The notes under the pieces were generated by a model, which was not told the origin of the DNA, made no database searches, and worked only from the letters and a program-made list of their open reading frames with translations. From assembly GCA_021324465.1 (NCBI GenBank), contig JAJPJB010000008.1, forward strand, positions 27,343 through 91,342: a stretch of 64,000 nucleotides of DNA, read 5' to 3'. This document shows positions 11,496-21,028 of this stretch, one piece after another. The stretch comes from Hyphomicrobiaceae bacterium. GTDB lineage: Bacteria; Pseudomonadota; Alphaproteobacteria; Rhizobiales; Xanthobacteraceae. The translations under genes and the position numbers were made by a program. Each line of letters begins with the position of its first letter. The first letter of the stretch is position 1.

Positions 11496-11576
11496 GGCCC
11501 TTGAACTTTCACGCCAATTCGCCACGTATTGGAGAGCAGAGGCGCGCTTGCGGCGCGCATACCGCCAGAGGCTGCC

Positions 11577-12137
11577 ATGTTCATCCAGACCGAAGCCACG
11601 CCGAACCCGGCGACCCTGAAGTTCCTGCCCGGCCGGCCGGTGCTCGAAAGCGGTACGCTCGATATTCGCGATGCCGAGCAGGCGGCGCAGTCGCCGCTGG
11701 CCGAGCGGCTATTCGGGATTCTCGGCGTCAGCGGTGTCTTTTTCGGTTCCGATTTCATCACCGTGACCAAGAGCGCCGGCGAGTGGCAGCAGCTCAAGCC
11801 AATGATCCTGGGGGCCATCATGGAGCACTTCATGTCCGGCGCGCCGCTCCTCAATGCCGGACATGCAGGCAAGGAGATCGGAGCCGACGAATTTTTTGAC
11901 GCGGCCGATGCCGAGACCGTTGCCACGATCAAGGAACTGATCGAGACGCGGGTGCGTCCGGCGGTGGCCAATGACGGCGGCGATATCACTTTCCGCGGCT
12001 TCAAGGACGGCGTCGTCTACCTCAATATGCAGGGCGCCTGCTCCGGCTGCCCGTCCTCGACGGCGACGCTGCGTCACGGCATCCAGAACTTGCTGCGTCA
12101 CTTCATTCCCGACGTCATCGAAGTGCGGCCCGTTTAA
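11577..12137 (+). CDS. NfuA/Nfu1-type iron-sulfur cluster scaffold protein
   Basis: A 186-residue protein with an N-terminal Nfu domain (MFIQTEATPNPATLKFLPG) and a C-terminal NifU-like domain (RPAVANDGGDITFRGF) bearing the cluster-binding CxxC as GACSGCPSS near residue 160. Nfu proteins carry 4Fe-4S clusters to target enzymes; MiaB, encoded in this gene run, is a 4Fe-4S enzyme and so a plausible client. It lies 81 bases after trpS. Confidence 0.93.
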   Translation: MFIQTEATPNPATLKFLPGRPVLESGTLDIRDAEQAAQSPLAERLFGILGVSGVFFGSDFITVTKSAGEWQQLKPMILGAIMEHFMSGAPLLNAGHAGKEIGADEFFDAADAETVATIKELIETRVRPAVANDGGDITFRGFKDGVVYLNMQGACSGCPSSTATLRHGIQNLLRHFIPDVIEVRPV

Positions 12138-12188
12138 GATCATCCCTGATCGGCGTTTGGCGCCGCTATCGGCAGGGTTCCACGCTGC

Positions 12189-12872
12189 ATGCGCGTGCTC
12201 GCCATTGATACGGCGCTGGCGGCCTGCTCCGCCGCAGTGCTGGATACCGCAGGCGGCCGTATCGTGGGCAGCGAGAGCTTGCCCATGGCACGCGGCCATG
12301 CCGAGGCGCTCATTCCGCTCCTGGCGCGGCTTATGAAAAGATCGGGCATCACCTTTCAGAAGCTTGATCGCATCGTGGTGACAACAGGACCGGGCAGTTT
12401 CACCGGTTTGCGTGTGGGGATTTCGGCGGCACGCGGCCTTGGCGTCGCAACCAATATTCCGGTCGTTGGCGTGACCACCCTGGCCGCCTATGCCGCGCCC
12501 TATCTCGCCGAAAAGAGCGATGTTCCGGTGGTGGCCGCCATCGACGCTCGCCATGGGCATGTCTATTTGGAGGTTTTTGGCGCCGGAGGACGCACGCTGA
12601 TTGCGCCGCGAATCGCTGCCTTGAGCGAAGCAGTGCGCGTCGCTTCTGAAACCTCTGCTCGCATTGTCGGCTCGGCCGCAAGGACTGTCGCCGAAGCCCT
12701 TGCAAAGAGCGCTTCCGCTCCGCCGATAGTCGACGCCCGCGGGGCGCCCGACATCGCCTGGGTTGCCCAAGTCGGCGCGGTTGTACCGGACGGGCAGGCG
12801 CCGCCCAAGCCGCAATACCTGCGAGCGCCTGACGCGCAGCCGCAGCACGCGGCTTCACTGCCGCGCCGATGA
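12189..12872 (+). CDS. tsaB: tRNA threonylcarbamoyladenosine biosynthesis protein TsaB
   Basis: A 227-residue inactive ASKHA-fold partner of TsaD, needed with TsaE for the t6A37 modification of ANN-decoding tRNAs. Seen: N-terminal MRVLAIDTALAACSAAV and the conserved VTTGPGSFTGLRVGISAARGL segment near residue 65. Its end overlaps rimI by four bases (ATGA at 12869), so the two are probably translationally coupled; tsaB-rimI is a common pair. Confidence 0.95.
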   Translation: MRVLAIDTALAACSAAVLDTAGGRIVGSESLPMARGHAEALIPLLARLMKRSGITFQKLDRIVVTTGPGSFTGLRVGISAARGLGVATNIPVVGVTTLAAYAAPYLAEKSDVPVVAAIDARHGHVYLEVFGAGGRTLIAPRIAALSEAVRVASETSARIVGSAARTVAEALAKSASAPPIVDARGAPDIAWVAQVGAVVPDGQAPPKPQYLRAPDAQPQHAASLPRR

Positions 12873-13342
12873 CCCCCTTTTTCTCACGCCTGTTATCCCG
12901 TGGCGCGCCGATCCTTGGTGATGTTCGGCCAAGCGACGCCGCTGCTATCGCCGCTATTCATGGGCTGTCGTTTCAGCGTGGCTGGGATGAGCACGAAGTC
13001 TATCGCCTGTTGATCGAAAAAAACGTCGTCGCGCACCGCGCCGTAAGCGGGCGCAAATTGATCGGTTTCATCGTATCGCGCCTCGCCGCCGGAGAGGCGG
13101 AAATTCTCTCGGTGGCCATTGCGCCGGCTTGGCGCGGCCGCAAGCTGTCGCGACAACTATTGGATCTGCACCTGCGGTGCCTCGCCGGTCTCGGCACGCG
13201 CGCGGTATTCCTTGAGGTCGATGAGCACAATGCGCCGGCCGTGCGGCTTTATCGCCGCGCCGGCTTTCGCGACATTGGCCGCCGTGCCGGCTACTATCAA
13301 GGCGGCGCCAACGCTCTGGTGCTGCGGCGCGATCTAGGCTGA
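12869..13342 (+). CDS. rimI: GNAT-family N-acetyltransferase RimI
   Basis: RimI acetylates the N-terminus of ribosomal protein S18 in E. coli. The 157-residue protein shows the GNAT acetyl-CoA-binding region (ILSVAIAPAWRGRKLSRQLL near residue 75) and the C-terminal VDEHNAPAVRLYRRAGFRDIGRR typical of RimI. It overlaps tsaB by four bases. In related rhizobia a Fur-family regulator gene follows rimI; here a Bug-type binding protein does. Confidence 0.92.
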   Translation: MTPFFSRLLSRGAPILGDVRPSDAAAIAAIHGLSFQRGWDEHEVYRLLIEKNVVAHRAVSGRKLIGFIVSRLAAGEAEILSVAIAPAWRGRKLSRQLLDLHLRCLAGLGTRAVFLEVDEHNAPAVRLYRRAGFRDIGRRAGYYQGGANALVLRRDLG

Positions 13343-13409
13343 CGCACGGGCATAAAATTTCCTAAGATGCGAATGGACCCGAAAAATCGGGCGGCAGGGG
13401 AGGAAATCC

Positions 13410-14390
13410 ATGGCGGCGTTCTTGCGCGTCTTCACGCTTGTGCTTGCCCTTGTGTGTTGGAGCGGCATGGTCCGCGCGCAGAATGCCGACTATCCCAATC
13501 GGCCGATCAAGATGCTGGTCGGCTTCTCGGCCGGCGGCGGCACCGATGTCGCGGCGCGAATCATCGCTCAGAAAATTTCGGAGATTCTCGGCCAATCCAT
13601 TGTGGTTGAAAACCGCACCGGCGCGAGCGGTCTCTTGGCCGCGCAGGACTTGGCGAAATCGGATCCCGACGGCTACACTTTGATGATGGGGAGCCAAACC
13701 ACCTGCGCGGTGGCGCCGGCGCTTTATCACAAAGTCACCATCGATCCGGCAAAGGATTTTTCCGGGATTGCGCTAACCGGCGCTTCGCCATTGGTGCTGG
13801 TGGTCAACCCATCCTTTGCGGCCGGTTCGGTTGCCGACGTGATCGCGATGGCCAAGGCCAGCCCCGGCAAGATCAATTTCGGCACTGGCGGCGTGGGCAC
13901 CACGCCGCATATGACCGCCGAACTGTTCCAATACGAGGCCGGCATCAAAATGGTGCATGTCGCCTATCGCGGTGAAGCGCCTGCGATCAATGATCTCCTG
14001 GCCGGGCAAATTCCGCTGATGTTCGCCAACCTGTCCGCGGTGATGGGGAATCTCAAGGCAGGCTCGCTGCGGGCGCTCGCGGTGACCAGCGCGCAACGCT
14101 CGCCCTCCGCGCCGGATGTGCCGACGGTCGCGGAGACTGGGCTGCCCGGTTTCAATGCGGAAACCTGGTTCGGCATTGTTGCGCCTGCCGGTACACCGCG
14201 CGACATCCGCCTGAAACTCAACGCCGCGGCGCGGCAGGCGCTCGATCGCGAAGACACCAAGAGGCGCTATGTCGAGTTGGGCATGGTACCGCGAACCAGT
14301 AGTCCCGAGGAATTCGATGCCTATATCAAGGCGGAAGTCGCCAAATGGGCGCAGGTGATTAAAGAGGCCAATGTCCAAGCGCTGGACTAA
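13410..14390 (+). CDS. Bug/TctC-family tripartite tricarboxylate transporter binding protein
   Basis: A 326-residue periplasmic solute-binding protein. The signal peptide spans about residues 1-24 (cleavage likely after MVRAQ), then the family pattern YPNRPIKMLVGFSAGGGTDVAAR, GASGLLAAQDLAKSDPDGYT, KINFGTGGVGTTPHMTAELF, and the C-terminal ERSPSAPDVPTVAE-like block. GGGGAGG just upstream of ATG 13410 is a strong ribosome-binding site. These proteins are abundant and their ligands (carboxylates, aromatics) are not predictable; no TctA/TctB membrane genes are in the window. It interrupts an otherwise housekeeping gene string. Confidence 0.93.
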   Translation: MAAFLRVFTLVLALVCWSGMVRAQNADYPNRPIKMLVGFSAGGGTDVAARIIAQKISEILGQSIVVENRTGASGLLAAQDLAKSDPDGYTLMMGSQTTCAVAPALYHKVTIDPAKDFSGIALTGASPLVLVVNPSFAAGSVADVIAMAKASPGKINFGTGGVGTTPHMTAELFQYEAGIKMVHVAYRGEAPAINDLLAGQIPLMFANLSAVMGNLKAGSLRALAVTSAQRSPSAPDVPTVAETGLPGFNAETWFGIVAPAGTPRDIRLKLNAAARQALDREDTKRRYVELGMVPRTSSPEEFDAYIKAEVAKWAQVIKEANVQALD

Positions 14391-14529
14391 TGCTGAAGGC
14401 CTAGGCGGGGGCGGCATTCCTTTTTGGCGGGAATCCCGGTAAGACAAGTATGCGGCCGCCACGCCGACGCATCCGAACGCACAGACATCGCGAGCTGGAG
14501 GCGAATACACGAGCCAGCACAACGACTTA

Positions 14530-15972
14530 ATGGCTTTCGGCTCGACCACCGGCATGAACGAATCGCGCAAGCTATACGTCAAATCCTTCGGCTGCCAAAT
14601 GAACGTCTACGACTCACGTCGTATGGCGGACACGCTGGCACCGGAAGGCTTTGTCGAGACGGCCGAGGCCGGCGACGCCGATCTGGTGATCCTGAACACC
14701 TGCCACATTCGCGAAAAGGCGGCCGAAAAGGTCTACTCGGAACTCGGCCGGCTGCGCCGCATGAAGGAGGCGGCCGCCGCGCAGGGACGGCGCATGCTTG
14801 TAGCGGTCGCTGGCTGCGTCGCGCAAGCCGAAGGCCAGGAGATCATTCGCCGCGCACCATCGGTCGATCTGGTCTTTGGCCCGCAAAATTATCATCGGCT
14901 TCCCGAATTGGTGGCCCGCGCCGAACGCGGGGGCCAAGCCGTCGATACCGAATTCGCGCTCGAGGATAAATTCGATCACCTGGCGCCGCCCAGCCGTGCC
15001 GCGATCCGCGCGCGCGGCGCCTCGGCTTTTGTCACCGTGCAGGAGGGCTGCGACAAGTTCTGCACCTTCTGCGTTGTACCCTACACGCGCGGCGCAGAAG
15101 TCTCCCGGCCGGTGGAAAAGGTCGTCGCCGAGGTGACGCATTTGGCCACAGCTGGCGTCCGCGAGATCACGCTCATTGGTCAGAACGTTAACGCCTATCA
15201 TGGCGAAGGGTCCGATGGCCGCATATGGTCGCTGCGGCGGCTGCTTGATCGGATCGCGCAGATCGACGGCGTTGAGCGACTGCGTTACACGACCAGTCAT
15301 CCGCGTGACATGGACAACGATCTAATAACCGCGCATCGTGATTTGCCGCAGCTCATGCCGCAATTGCATTTGCCGGTGCAGTCGGGAGCCGACCGCATTT
15401 TGAGGGCCATGAATCGGCGCCACAGCCGTGCCGACTATCTCGACATAGTCCGCCGGCTGCGCGACGCGCGGCCTGACCTCGCGCTGACCTCCGATTTCAT
15501 CGTTGGCTTTCCGGGCGAAACCGAGCGTGACTTCGCCGACACGCTGGCTCTCGTCGAAGAGGTCGGCTTCTCCGGCGCTTTCTCCTTCAAATATTCGCCC
15601 CGGCCGGGGACGCCCGGCGCCGAAATGGACGATCAAATTTCTGAGCAGGAAAAGTCGGAACGCTTGCAGCGCCTGCAATGGACAATTGATCGCAACCAGG
15701 CGGCATTCAACCACAGCTGCCGCGGCCGTACCTTTGATGTGTTGTTTGAAAAGCCGGGCCGACATGAGGGACAGCTGGTCGGTCGATCACCTTATCTGCA
15801 GCCGGTGCAGGTCCAGGCGCCAGCCTCTCTGATCGGCGAGATCGCCGCCGTGACCATCACTGAAGTCGCCAGCAACAGCTTATTTGGTGTGTTGGCGCAC
15901 CAGCCCCGCGCCGCATCTCGAGCAATGCAAGTCCCCGCGAGCGAGCCTGGTCTTCTTCGCGCAGGAGCCTGA
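14530..15972 (+). CDS. miaB: tRNA-2-methylthio-N6-dimethylallyladenosine synthase MiaB
   Basis: Radical-SAM methylthiotransferase that adds the 2-methylthio group to i6A37 of tRNA. The 480-residue protein has the N-terminal UPF0004 cluster cysteines ([22 protein letters not shown]), the radical-SAM CxxxCxxC as CDKFCTFC near residue 172, and a C-terminal TRAM domain. ATG 14530 or ATG 14563 could be the start; both precede the conserved [12 protein letters not shown]. Its stop is one base from the proposed phoH start. Confidence 0.95.
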   Translation: MAFGSTTGMNESRKLYVKSFGCQMNVYDSRRMADTLAPEGFVETAEAGDADLVILNTCHIREKAAEKVYSELGRLRRMKEAAAAQGRRMLVAVAGCVAQAEGQEIIRRAPSVDLVFGPQNYHRLPELVARAERGGQAVDTEFALEDKFDHLAPPSRAAIRARGASAFVTVQEGCDKFCTFCVVPYTRGAEVSRPVEKVVAEVTHLATAGVREITLIGQNVNAYHGEGSDGRIWSLRRLLDRIAQIDGVERLRYTTSHPRDMDNDLITAHRDLPQLMPQLHLPVQSGADRILRAMNRRHSRADYLDIVRRLRDARPDLALTSDFIVGFPGETERDFADTLALVEEVGFSGAFSFKYSPRPGTPGAEMDDQISEQEKSERLQRLQWTIDRNQAAFNHSCRGRTFDVLFEKPGRHEGQLVGRSPYLQPVQVQAPASLIGEIAAVTITEVASNSLFGVLAHQPRAASRAMQVPASEPGLLRAGA

Positions 15973-15973
15973 A

Positions 15974-17002
15974 TTGCGAACGCCCGAAACGGAAGAATCG
16001 ATCTTCATCGCGCCGGACAATACTGCGCAGATTGTGTTGACCTTCGACGATAATCGCCTCGCCTCTACTCTGTTCGGACAATATGGCCAGAACCTCGCGC
16101 TGATCGAACGTCGCCTCGGCATTGTCGCCAATTCACGCGGCAACCAGGTCACCGTCGAGGGCCCGCGCGAGGCCTGCGACCAGGCGCGCCGCGTGCTCGA
16201 AAGTCTTTACGAACGGCTTAAAGGCGGCGACGAGCTGTCGCCAGGAGATGTCGACGGCACGATCCGCCTTGCCCTCTCGCAGGGCTCGCTGTTCGATTTC
16301 GATCCGGCCACGCCGCGCGAGAATTTTGAGGAGATCAATCTGCGCAAACGCCGCGTGCGTGCCCGCACCCCGGCCCAGGATGCCTATCTTCGCGCGCTCA
16401 AGCGGCATGCCCTGGTTTTTGCGACGGGACCGGCCGGCACCGGCAAGACCTGGCTGGCGGTTGCGCACGCGGTGCAATTGTTTGAGCGCAAGGAAGTCGA
16501 CCGCATCGTGCTGTCGCGGCCGGCGGTGGAAGCCGGCGAGCGGCTCGGCTTTTTGCCGGGCGATATGCGCGAGAAGGTCGATCCCTATCTGCGGCCGATC
16601 TATGATGCGCTGTACGATCTGATGGACGCGCGGATCGTCGAGCGCGCTTTGCAGACCACCGAGATCGAGATTGCGCCGCTGGCCTTCATGCGCGGCCGCA
16701 CTTTGTCGAATGCCACCATCATCCTCGACGAGGCGCAGAACACTACGGCCATGCAGATGAAAATGCTGCTGACGCGTCTCGGCGAAAACAGCCGCATGGT
16801 GGTGACTGGCGACCCGAGCCAAGTCGACTTGCCGGCCGGACAGACCTCCGGGCTTGCCGAAGCGGTGCGGCTCTTGAGCGGCGTCGAAGGCATCGGGCAT
16901 GTCAACTTTACCGCGGCCGACGTCATCCGCCACGAACTCGTGGCGCGCATCGTCGAAGCCTATGACAAGGAGGCGGCGCGCAAGCGTGAGCGGCGGGAAT
17001 GA
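15974..17002 (+). CDS. phoH: PhoH-like ATPase (PhoH/YbeZ family)
   Basis: A cytoplasmic ATPase with a KH-like N-terminal part (residues about 30-70) and a RecA-like PhoH domain with Walker A ATGPAGTGKTWLA near residue 152 and Walker B ATIILDEAQNTT near 245. Relatives work with YbeY in RNA and ribosome metabolism, and ybeY follows here. No ATG or GTG fits, but TTG at 15974 has AGGAG six bases upstream, immediately after the miaB stop; this gives 342 residues. An ORF extending further back lies inside miaB and looks spurious. Confidence 0.93.
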   Translation: MRTPETEESIFIAPDNTAQIVLTFDDNRLASTLFGQYGQNLALIERRLGIVANSRGNQVTVEGPREACDQARRVLESLYERLKGGDELSPGDVDGTIRLALSQGSLFDFDPATPRENFEEINLRKRRVRARTPAQDAYLRALKRHALVFATGPAGTGKTWLAVAHAVQLFERKEVDRIVLSRPAVEAGERLGFLPGDMREKVDPYLRPIYDALYDLMDARIVERALQTTEIEIAPLAFMRGRTLSNATIILDEAQNTTAMQMKMLLTRLGENSRMVVTGDPSQVDLPAGQTSGLAEAVRLLSGVEGIGHVNFTAADVIRHELVARIVEAYDKEAARKRERRE

Positions 17003-17583
17003 CACCGCGATCGAGATTGAAGGTGGACGTGCTTGTCGAATCGAAGCGCTGGAACCCTGCCGCGGGCGTCAAAACAATGGTGCGGCGCGCCGTGACGTGC
17101 GCCGCAGCCATGCGGCGAATAGGAACTGCCGAGCTTGCCGTGGTTTTGACCGATGATGTGGCGATCCGCTCGCTTAACCGCGAATGGCGCGGCATCGACG
17201 CCCCCACCAATGTGTTGTCGTTTCCTGTGAAAAACGGTCAATCGACAAGCAGCGCGCCGCCGCAAGCGCATCTTGGCGATATTGTGCTGGCCTTCGAAAC
17301 CGTTGCGCGGGAGGCTCGTAACGAACACAAGCCTTTCGACCACCATGTTGCCCACCTCGTGGTACATGGCTTCCTTCACCTTATCGGCTATGACCACGAG
17401 CGCGACCAAGACGCGCTTGTGATGGAGCAGGCTGAGCGCGAGATCTTGCGGCAACTTGCGATTCCAGATCCTTATCGATCGAGGACGACGAGCAGGCCCC
17501 CCCATGCTCCTCGCTCGAATTTCCATGGCCAATCGACGCCACGCCCGCGTGCGCGAAAATCCCGAGCAAGTCTCCAGCTTTGA
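16999..17583 (+). CDS. ybeY: Endoribonuclease YbeY
   Basis: Metal-dependent endoribonuclease for 16S rRNA maturation and late ribosome quality control. The 194-residue protein has the zinc motif as HLVVHGFLHLIGYDHE (H-x3-H-x5-H) near residue 116 and the preceding PTNVLSFPV block. The last 35 residues are a basic tail rich in Arg/Ser/Pro, which is unusual. Its start overlaps phoH by four bases. Confidence 0.95.
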   Translation: MTPRSRLKVDVLVESKRWNPAAGVKTMVRRAVTCAAAMRRIGTAELAVVLTDDVAIRSLNREWRGIDAPTNVLSFPVKNGQSTSSAPPQAHLGDIVLAFETVAREARNEHKPFDHHVAHLVVHGFLHLIGYDHERDQDALVMEQAEREILRQLAIPDPYRSRTTSRPPHAPRSNFHGQSTPRPRARKSRASLQL

Positions 17584-17592
17584 AAACTCACG

Positions 17593-18735
17593 ATGGTGCA
17601 ATTACCGACCCGGACCGATCCTAGCGAGAGCGATCATCGCGCGCTGCCCATGGTGATTCCGCATCCGGTCCAGCATGAGGAGCGCTGGCTGCTGCGCGTC
17701 ATGCGCATTCTCTTTGGCTGGAGGGCGGCGTCGACGCGCACTGATCTCGAACAGGTGCTCACCACCGCGCAGCCGCAATCGGGCTTCTCGCCGGAAGAAG
17801 CCACGATGCTGAAGAACATTCTCAGCCTGCGCGATACGCGGATCGAGCGCATCATGGTGCCGCGTGCCGATATCGTCGCGGTGCAGCAGGATATTTCGCT
17901 GCGCGAGCTCGTAAAAACATTTGAGGGCGCCGCTCACTCACGGCTTGTCGTCTACAACGACACGCTCGACGATCCGAGCGGCATGGTCCACATCCGCGAT
18001 TTGATCGCCTTCATGGCCGCACACGCCTCGCCGAGACCGAGCGATCTCGACGCTCGGCAACCGCGGCTACAGCTCGATGACCCGGGTCCGGATCGCGAAC
18101 AAGACCAAGCGCCCCGGGCCGAACTGGACCTGGCGAAGATCGATCTCAGCATGCCTTTGGTCGCAGCTAAGATTATACGCGAAACCCTGTATGCACCGCC
18201 GTCAATGCCGGCACTCGATCTCCTTGCCAAGATGCAGGCGACGCGTGTTCATCTTGCGCTGGTCATCGATGAATATGGCGGAACCGATGGGCTGGTTTCG
18301 ATCGAGGATCTGGTCGAACTGATTGTCGGCGATATCGCCGACGAGCATGACGAAGACGAGGGCCAGATGGTGATCCGCCAGACTGACGGTTCTTTTCTTG
18401 CCAACGGCCGCGCCAGTTTGGAAGATGTTCGTGCGGTCATCGGCGAGCAGTTCGACGTTGGCGAAGTTGCCGAAGAGGTCGATACGCTCGGCGGTTACCT
18501 TGTCACCAAAGCCGGTCATGTCCCGGTGCGGGGCGAACTGGTGCCAGGCCCGGAGCCATTCGAGGCGGAGGTGCTTGATGCCGATCCGCGCCGCGTCAAA
18601 CGGGTGAGAATCTACCTGCGCAAAGACCGCCGCGTGGGCGCCGTACGCGACACGCTGGGCCGCGGCCAGCCGGCTCGGCCGGCGTCGCGCGACGAGTCGA
18701 GCCGGCCAACGCAGAACACGGCACGCACGCCGTGA
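17593..18735 (+). CDS. CorC/HlyC-family CBS-domain protein
   Basis: A 380-residue cytosolic protein: a CBS pair (from TRIERIMVPRADIVAV near residue 80 to EYGGTDGLVSIEDLVELIVGDI near 232) and a C-terminal CorC_HlyC transporter-associated domain (LANGRASLEDVRAVIG to KRVRIYLRKDRR). There is an unusual acidic insert of about 50 residues (151-200) between the CBS motifs, and a basic disordered tail. CorC in enterobacteria is linked to Mg/Co efflux; alphaproteobacterial members sit in this same ybeY-lnt slot. It ends in a 4-base overlap with lnt. Confidence 0.92.
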   Translation: MVQLPTRTDPSESDHRALPMVIPHPVQHEERWLLRVMRILFGWRAASTRTDLEQVLTTAQPQSGFSPEEATMLKNILSLRDTRIERIMVPRADIVAVQQDISLRELVKTFEGAAHSRLVVYNDTLDDPSGMVHIRDLIAFMAAHASPRPSDLDARQPRLQLDDPGPDREQDQAPRAELDLAKIDLSMPLVAAKIIRETLYAPPSMPALDLLAKMQATRVHLALVIDEYGGTDGLVSIEDLVELIVGDIADEHDEDEGQMVIRQTDGSFLANGRASLEDVRAVIGEQFDVGEVAEEVDTLGGYLVTKAGHVPVRGELVPGPEPFEAEVLDADPRRVKRVRIYLRKDRRVGAVRDTLGRGQPARPASRDESSRPTQNTARTP

Positions 18736-20336
18736 AGGTCAAGGCTCTGATCAATTCGATTGTGCTGGCATGGGGCTGGCGCCGTTGCGCGATCGCCTTA
18801 GTTGCGGGGGCGCTGTCGGCGCTTGCCATGGCGCCATTGAATCTGTGGCCAATTCTTTTTCTGACGTTCCCAATTCTGGTGTGGCTGATCGACGGCGCCG
18901 GCATGGGCCGCTTCGGCGGCCTTGCCGCCGCGGCCGCGACCGGCTGGTCGTTCGGCTTCGGGTATTTTGTCGCGGGGCTTTATTGGCTGGGTTTTGCTTT
19001 CCTGGTCGATGCTCCTACTTTTGGCTGGCTGATGCCGTTCGCCGTGATCGGTCTGCCGGCCGTGCTGAGTCTCTACACCGCCTGCGGCGCGCTCCTGGCC
19101 CGCCTGCTCTGGACGCGCGGGCCATCGCGCCTTTTGGCTCTGGCCGCATCCTTGACGGTCAGCGAATGGCTGCGCGGCCATTTGTTCACCGGCTTTCCCT
19201 GGAACACATTTGGCTACGCGCTCGCCGCGCCGCTGCCGCTGGCGCAAATCGCTTCAGTGATCGGCATCTGGGGTCTGACCTTCCTGGTGGTTCTGATATG
19301 TGCCACACCGGCAACGCTCACCGACGACCCTGCCGAGACCCGGCGCGCATGGCTGCCCGCCATCGTCGGGCTCATCGTCCTCGCCGCGCTCGGCGGATAC
19401 GGCGCGCATCGGCTGCTACGTTCGCCCACGCGATTCGTTGACGGGGTGCATTTGCGTGTGATGCAGCCGAATTTGCAGCAGGATATGCGCTTCAATTATG
19501 CGGCCAAACAAGAGGTCATGAATCGCTACATCGCGCTATCGAGTCGTGCCGCGGATCCGCACTCCGAGGGGCTGCGCGGTGTGACCCACCTCGTCTGGCC
19601 GGAATCAGCCTTTCCATTTTTTCTGACGCGCGAAGCCGACGCGCTCGCACAAATCACAACTCTCTTGCCGCAAGGCACCATCCTGATCACCGGCGCGGTA
19701 AGACTTGCCGACCCGGATCACGCGGCGCAGTCCGGCGTCTATAATTCCATCTATGTCATCGATCACAACGGCTCGATCCCGGCGATCTACGACAAAGTTC
19801 ATCTGGTGCCGTTCGGTGAATACTTGCCGTTCCAAAAGACACTCGATCGTTTGGGCCTGGAGGTACTCACGGAGCAACGCGGTGGCTTCCTCTCCGGCGA
19901 TCGTCATCGGCTCGTCGCGATTCCCGGCGCGCCGAACGCGCTGCCGCTGATTTGTTACGAGATCATCTTCCCCGGCGAAATATCGAGTTCGGGCGGCCGC
20001 CCCGGCTGGATCGTCAATGTGACCAATGACGGCTGGTTCGGCATTTCGACCGGGCCCTATCAGCATTTGCAGCAGGCGCGCGTGACGGCCATAGAGGAAG
20101 GCTTGCCGGTCGTGCGCGCCGCCAATACCGGCATCTCCGCGGTGATCGATCCGTTCGGACGGATCATCAACTCTCTGCCGCTCGGCGCCGAGGGTGTGTT
20201 CGATGCGCCTCTGCCCCGCGCGATCGCCGCACCGCCCTACACGCAATTCGGCGATGCACCTGTGACTCTCATGGTCGTGATCGCACTGATTCTTGCAGCG
20301 CGCCGCAGGGCCCGAATGAAGGTGATGAAGATCTGA
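18732..20336 (+). CDS. lnt: Apolipoprotein N-acyltransferase
   Basis: Inner-membrane enzyme that adds the third acyl chain to lipoproteins. The 534-residue protein has about six N-terminal transmembrane helices, then a nitrilase-fold domain with the Glu-Lys-Cys triad: VWPESAFPF (Glu near 289), YDKVHLVPFGEYLPF (Lys near 353) and LICYEIIFPGEI (Cys near 406). A last helix is at the C-terminus. The GTG start at 18732 overlaps the previous stop by four bases. Two candidate substrates, lipoprotein genes at 48465 and 50262, lie in this window. Confidence 0.96.
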   Translation: MKVKALINSIVLAWGWRRCAIALVAGALSALAMAPLNLWPILFLTFPILVWLIDGAGMGRFGGLAAAAATGWSFGFGYFVAGLYWLGFAFLVDAPTFGWLMPFAVIGLPAVLSLYTACGALLARLLWTRGPSRLLALAASLTVSEWLRGHLFTGFPWNTFGYALAAPLPLAQIASVIGIWGLTFLVVLICATPATLTDDPAETRRAWLPAIVGLIVLAALGGYGAHRLLRSPTRFVDGVHLRVMQPNLQQDMRFNYAAKQEVMNRYIALSSRAADPHSEGLRGVTHLVWPESAFPFFLTREADALAQITTLLPQGTILITGAVRLADPDHAAQSGVYNSIYVIDHNGSIPAIYDKVHLVPFGEYLPFQKTLDRLGLEVLTEQRGGFLSGDRHRLVAIPGAPNALPLICYEIIFPGEISSSGGRPGWIVNVTNDGWFGISTGPYQHLQQARVTAIEEGLPVVRAANTGISAVIDPFGRIINSLPLGAEGVFDAPLPRAIAAPPYTQFGDAPVTLMVVIALILAARRRARMKVMKI

Positions 20337-20603
20337 TCATGTGGAAATCTGCGATCTGCAGGTCGTGCGTAGTGGTAAGCCGGTATACGAAGGAGGGGCG
20401 CTATCGCGATCCCGGAAATTTGCTGCGGCCCGCAACCGGGGCGTGCAGAAGGGCAAGATCGCAAGCCGGTTAATTAAAGCAGATTATAATCTTTCTAACG
20501 GCTTGGCTCCCCAACGGTTTGCATCCCGCGGCAAAGTGGTTTCATTTGGGACGGATTTGGTATCTATAGCGATTGGGCTGAGTAGACACAGGAGTTGATG
20601 GAA

Positions 20604-21020
20604 ATGTTGGCCAAAAAGGCGCCGAACCCGACCGACAAGCATGTCGGAAGCCGCGTGCGCATGCGGCGGATGATGCTTGGGATGAGCCAAGAAAAACTCG
20701 GGGACGCCTTGGGTCTGACATTTCAGCAAGTCCAAAAGTACGAAAAGGGCACCAACCGGATCGGCGCGAGCCGGCTGCAGCAAATTTCCCACATCCTTCA
20801 AGTTCCCGTCTCCTTCTTCTTTGAAGGCGCCCCCAGCACTCACCCGTCGGGTAAGAGTGAAGGCATGGGCGAGGCGCCCTCGCCCGCTTATGTCTCAGAC
20901 TTTCTCGCCACCTCCGACGGTCTGGCGCTGACCAAGGCCTTTATGCGCATCGACGATTCGAAACTGCGCCGCCGCATCGTTGATCTCGTCGAGCAAATCG
21001 CCAGCCGCGAAAAGCGCTGA
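20604..21020 (+). CDS. phrR: XRE-family regulator, PhrR-like
   Basis: A 138-residue DNA-binding protein with a Cro/CI helix-turn-helix (about residues 16-70: VGSRVRMRRMMLGMSQEKLG...FQQVQKYEKGTNRI) and a short C-terminal helical domain ending RIVDLVEQIASREKR. In Sinorhizobium an XRE regulator named PhrR lies beside the lnt homologue actA and is acid-induced; the position here is the same. ATG 20604 lies nine bases after GGAG and is preferred over ATG 20598. The 267-base gap before it is AT-rich with a TATAAT at 20485-20490 but no clear -35. The symbol is by analogy. Confidence 0.75.
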   Translation: MLAKKAPNPTDKHVGSRVRMRRMMLGMSQEKLGDALGLTFQQVQKYEKGTNRIGASRLQQISHILQVPVSFFFEGAPSTHPSGKSEGMGEAPSPAYVSDFLATSDGLALTKAFMRIDDSKLRRRIVDLVEQIASREKR

Positions 21021-21028
21021 ATCGATTC

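Noticed and set aside
20341..20598. An 85-codon open frame filling the lnt to XRE-regulator gap
   Set aside because: It runs through an AT-rich region with promoter-like character, lacks a ribosome-binding site and has a composition unlike the neighbouring proteins.
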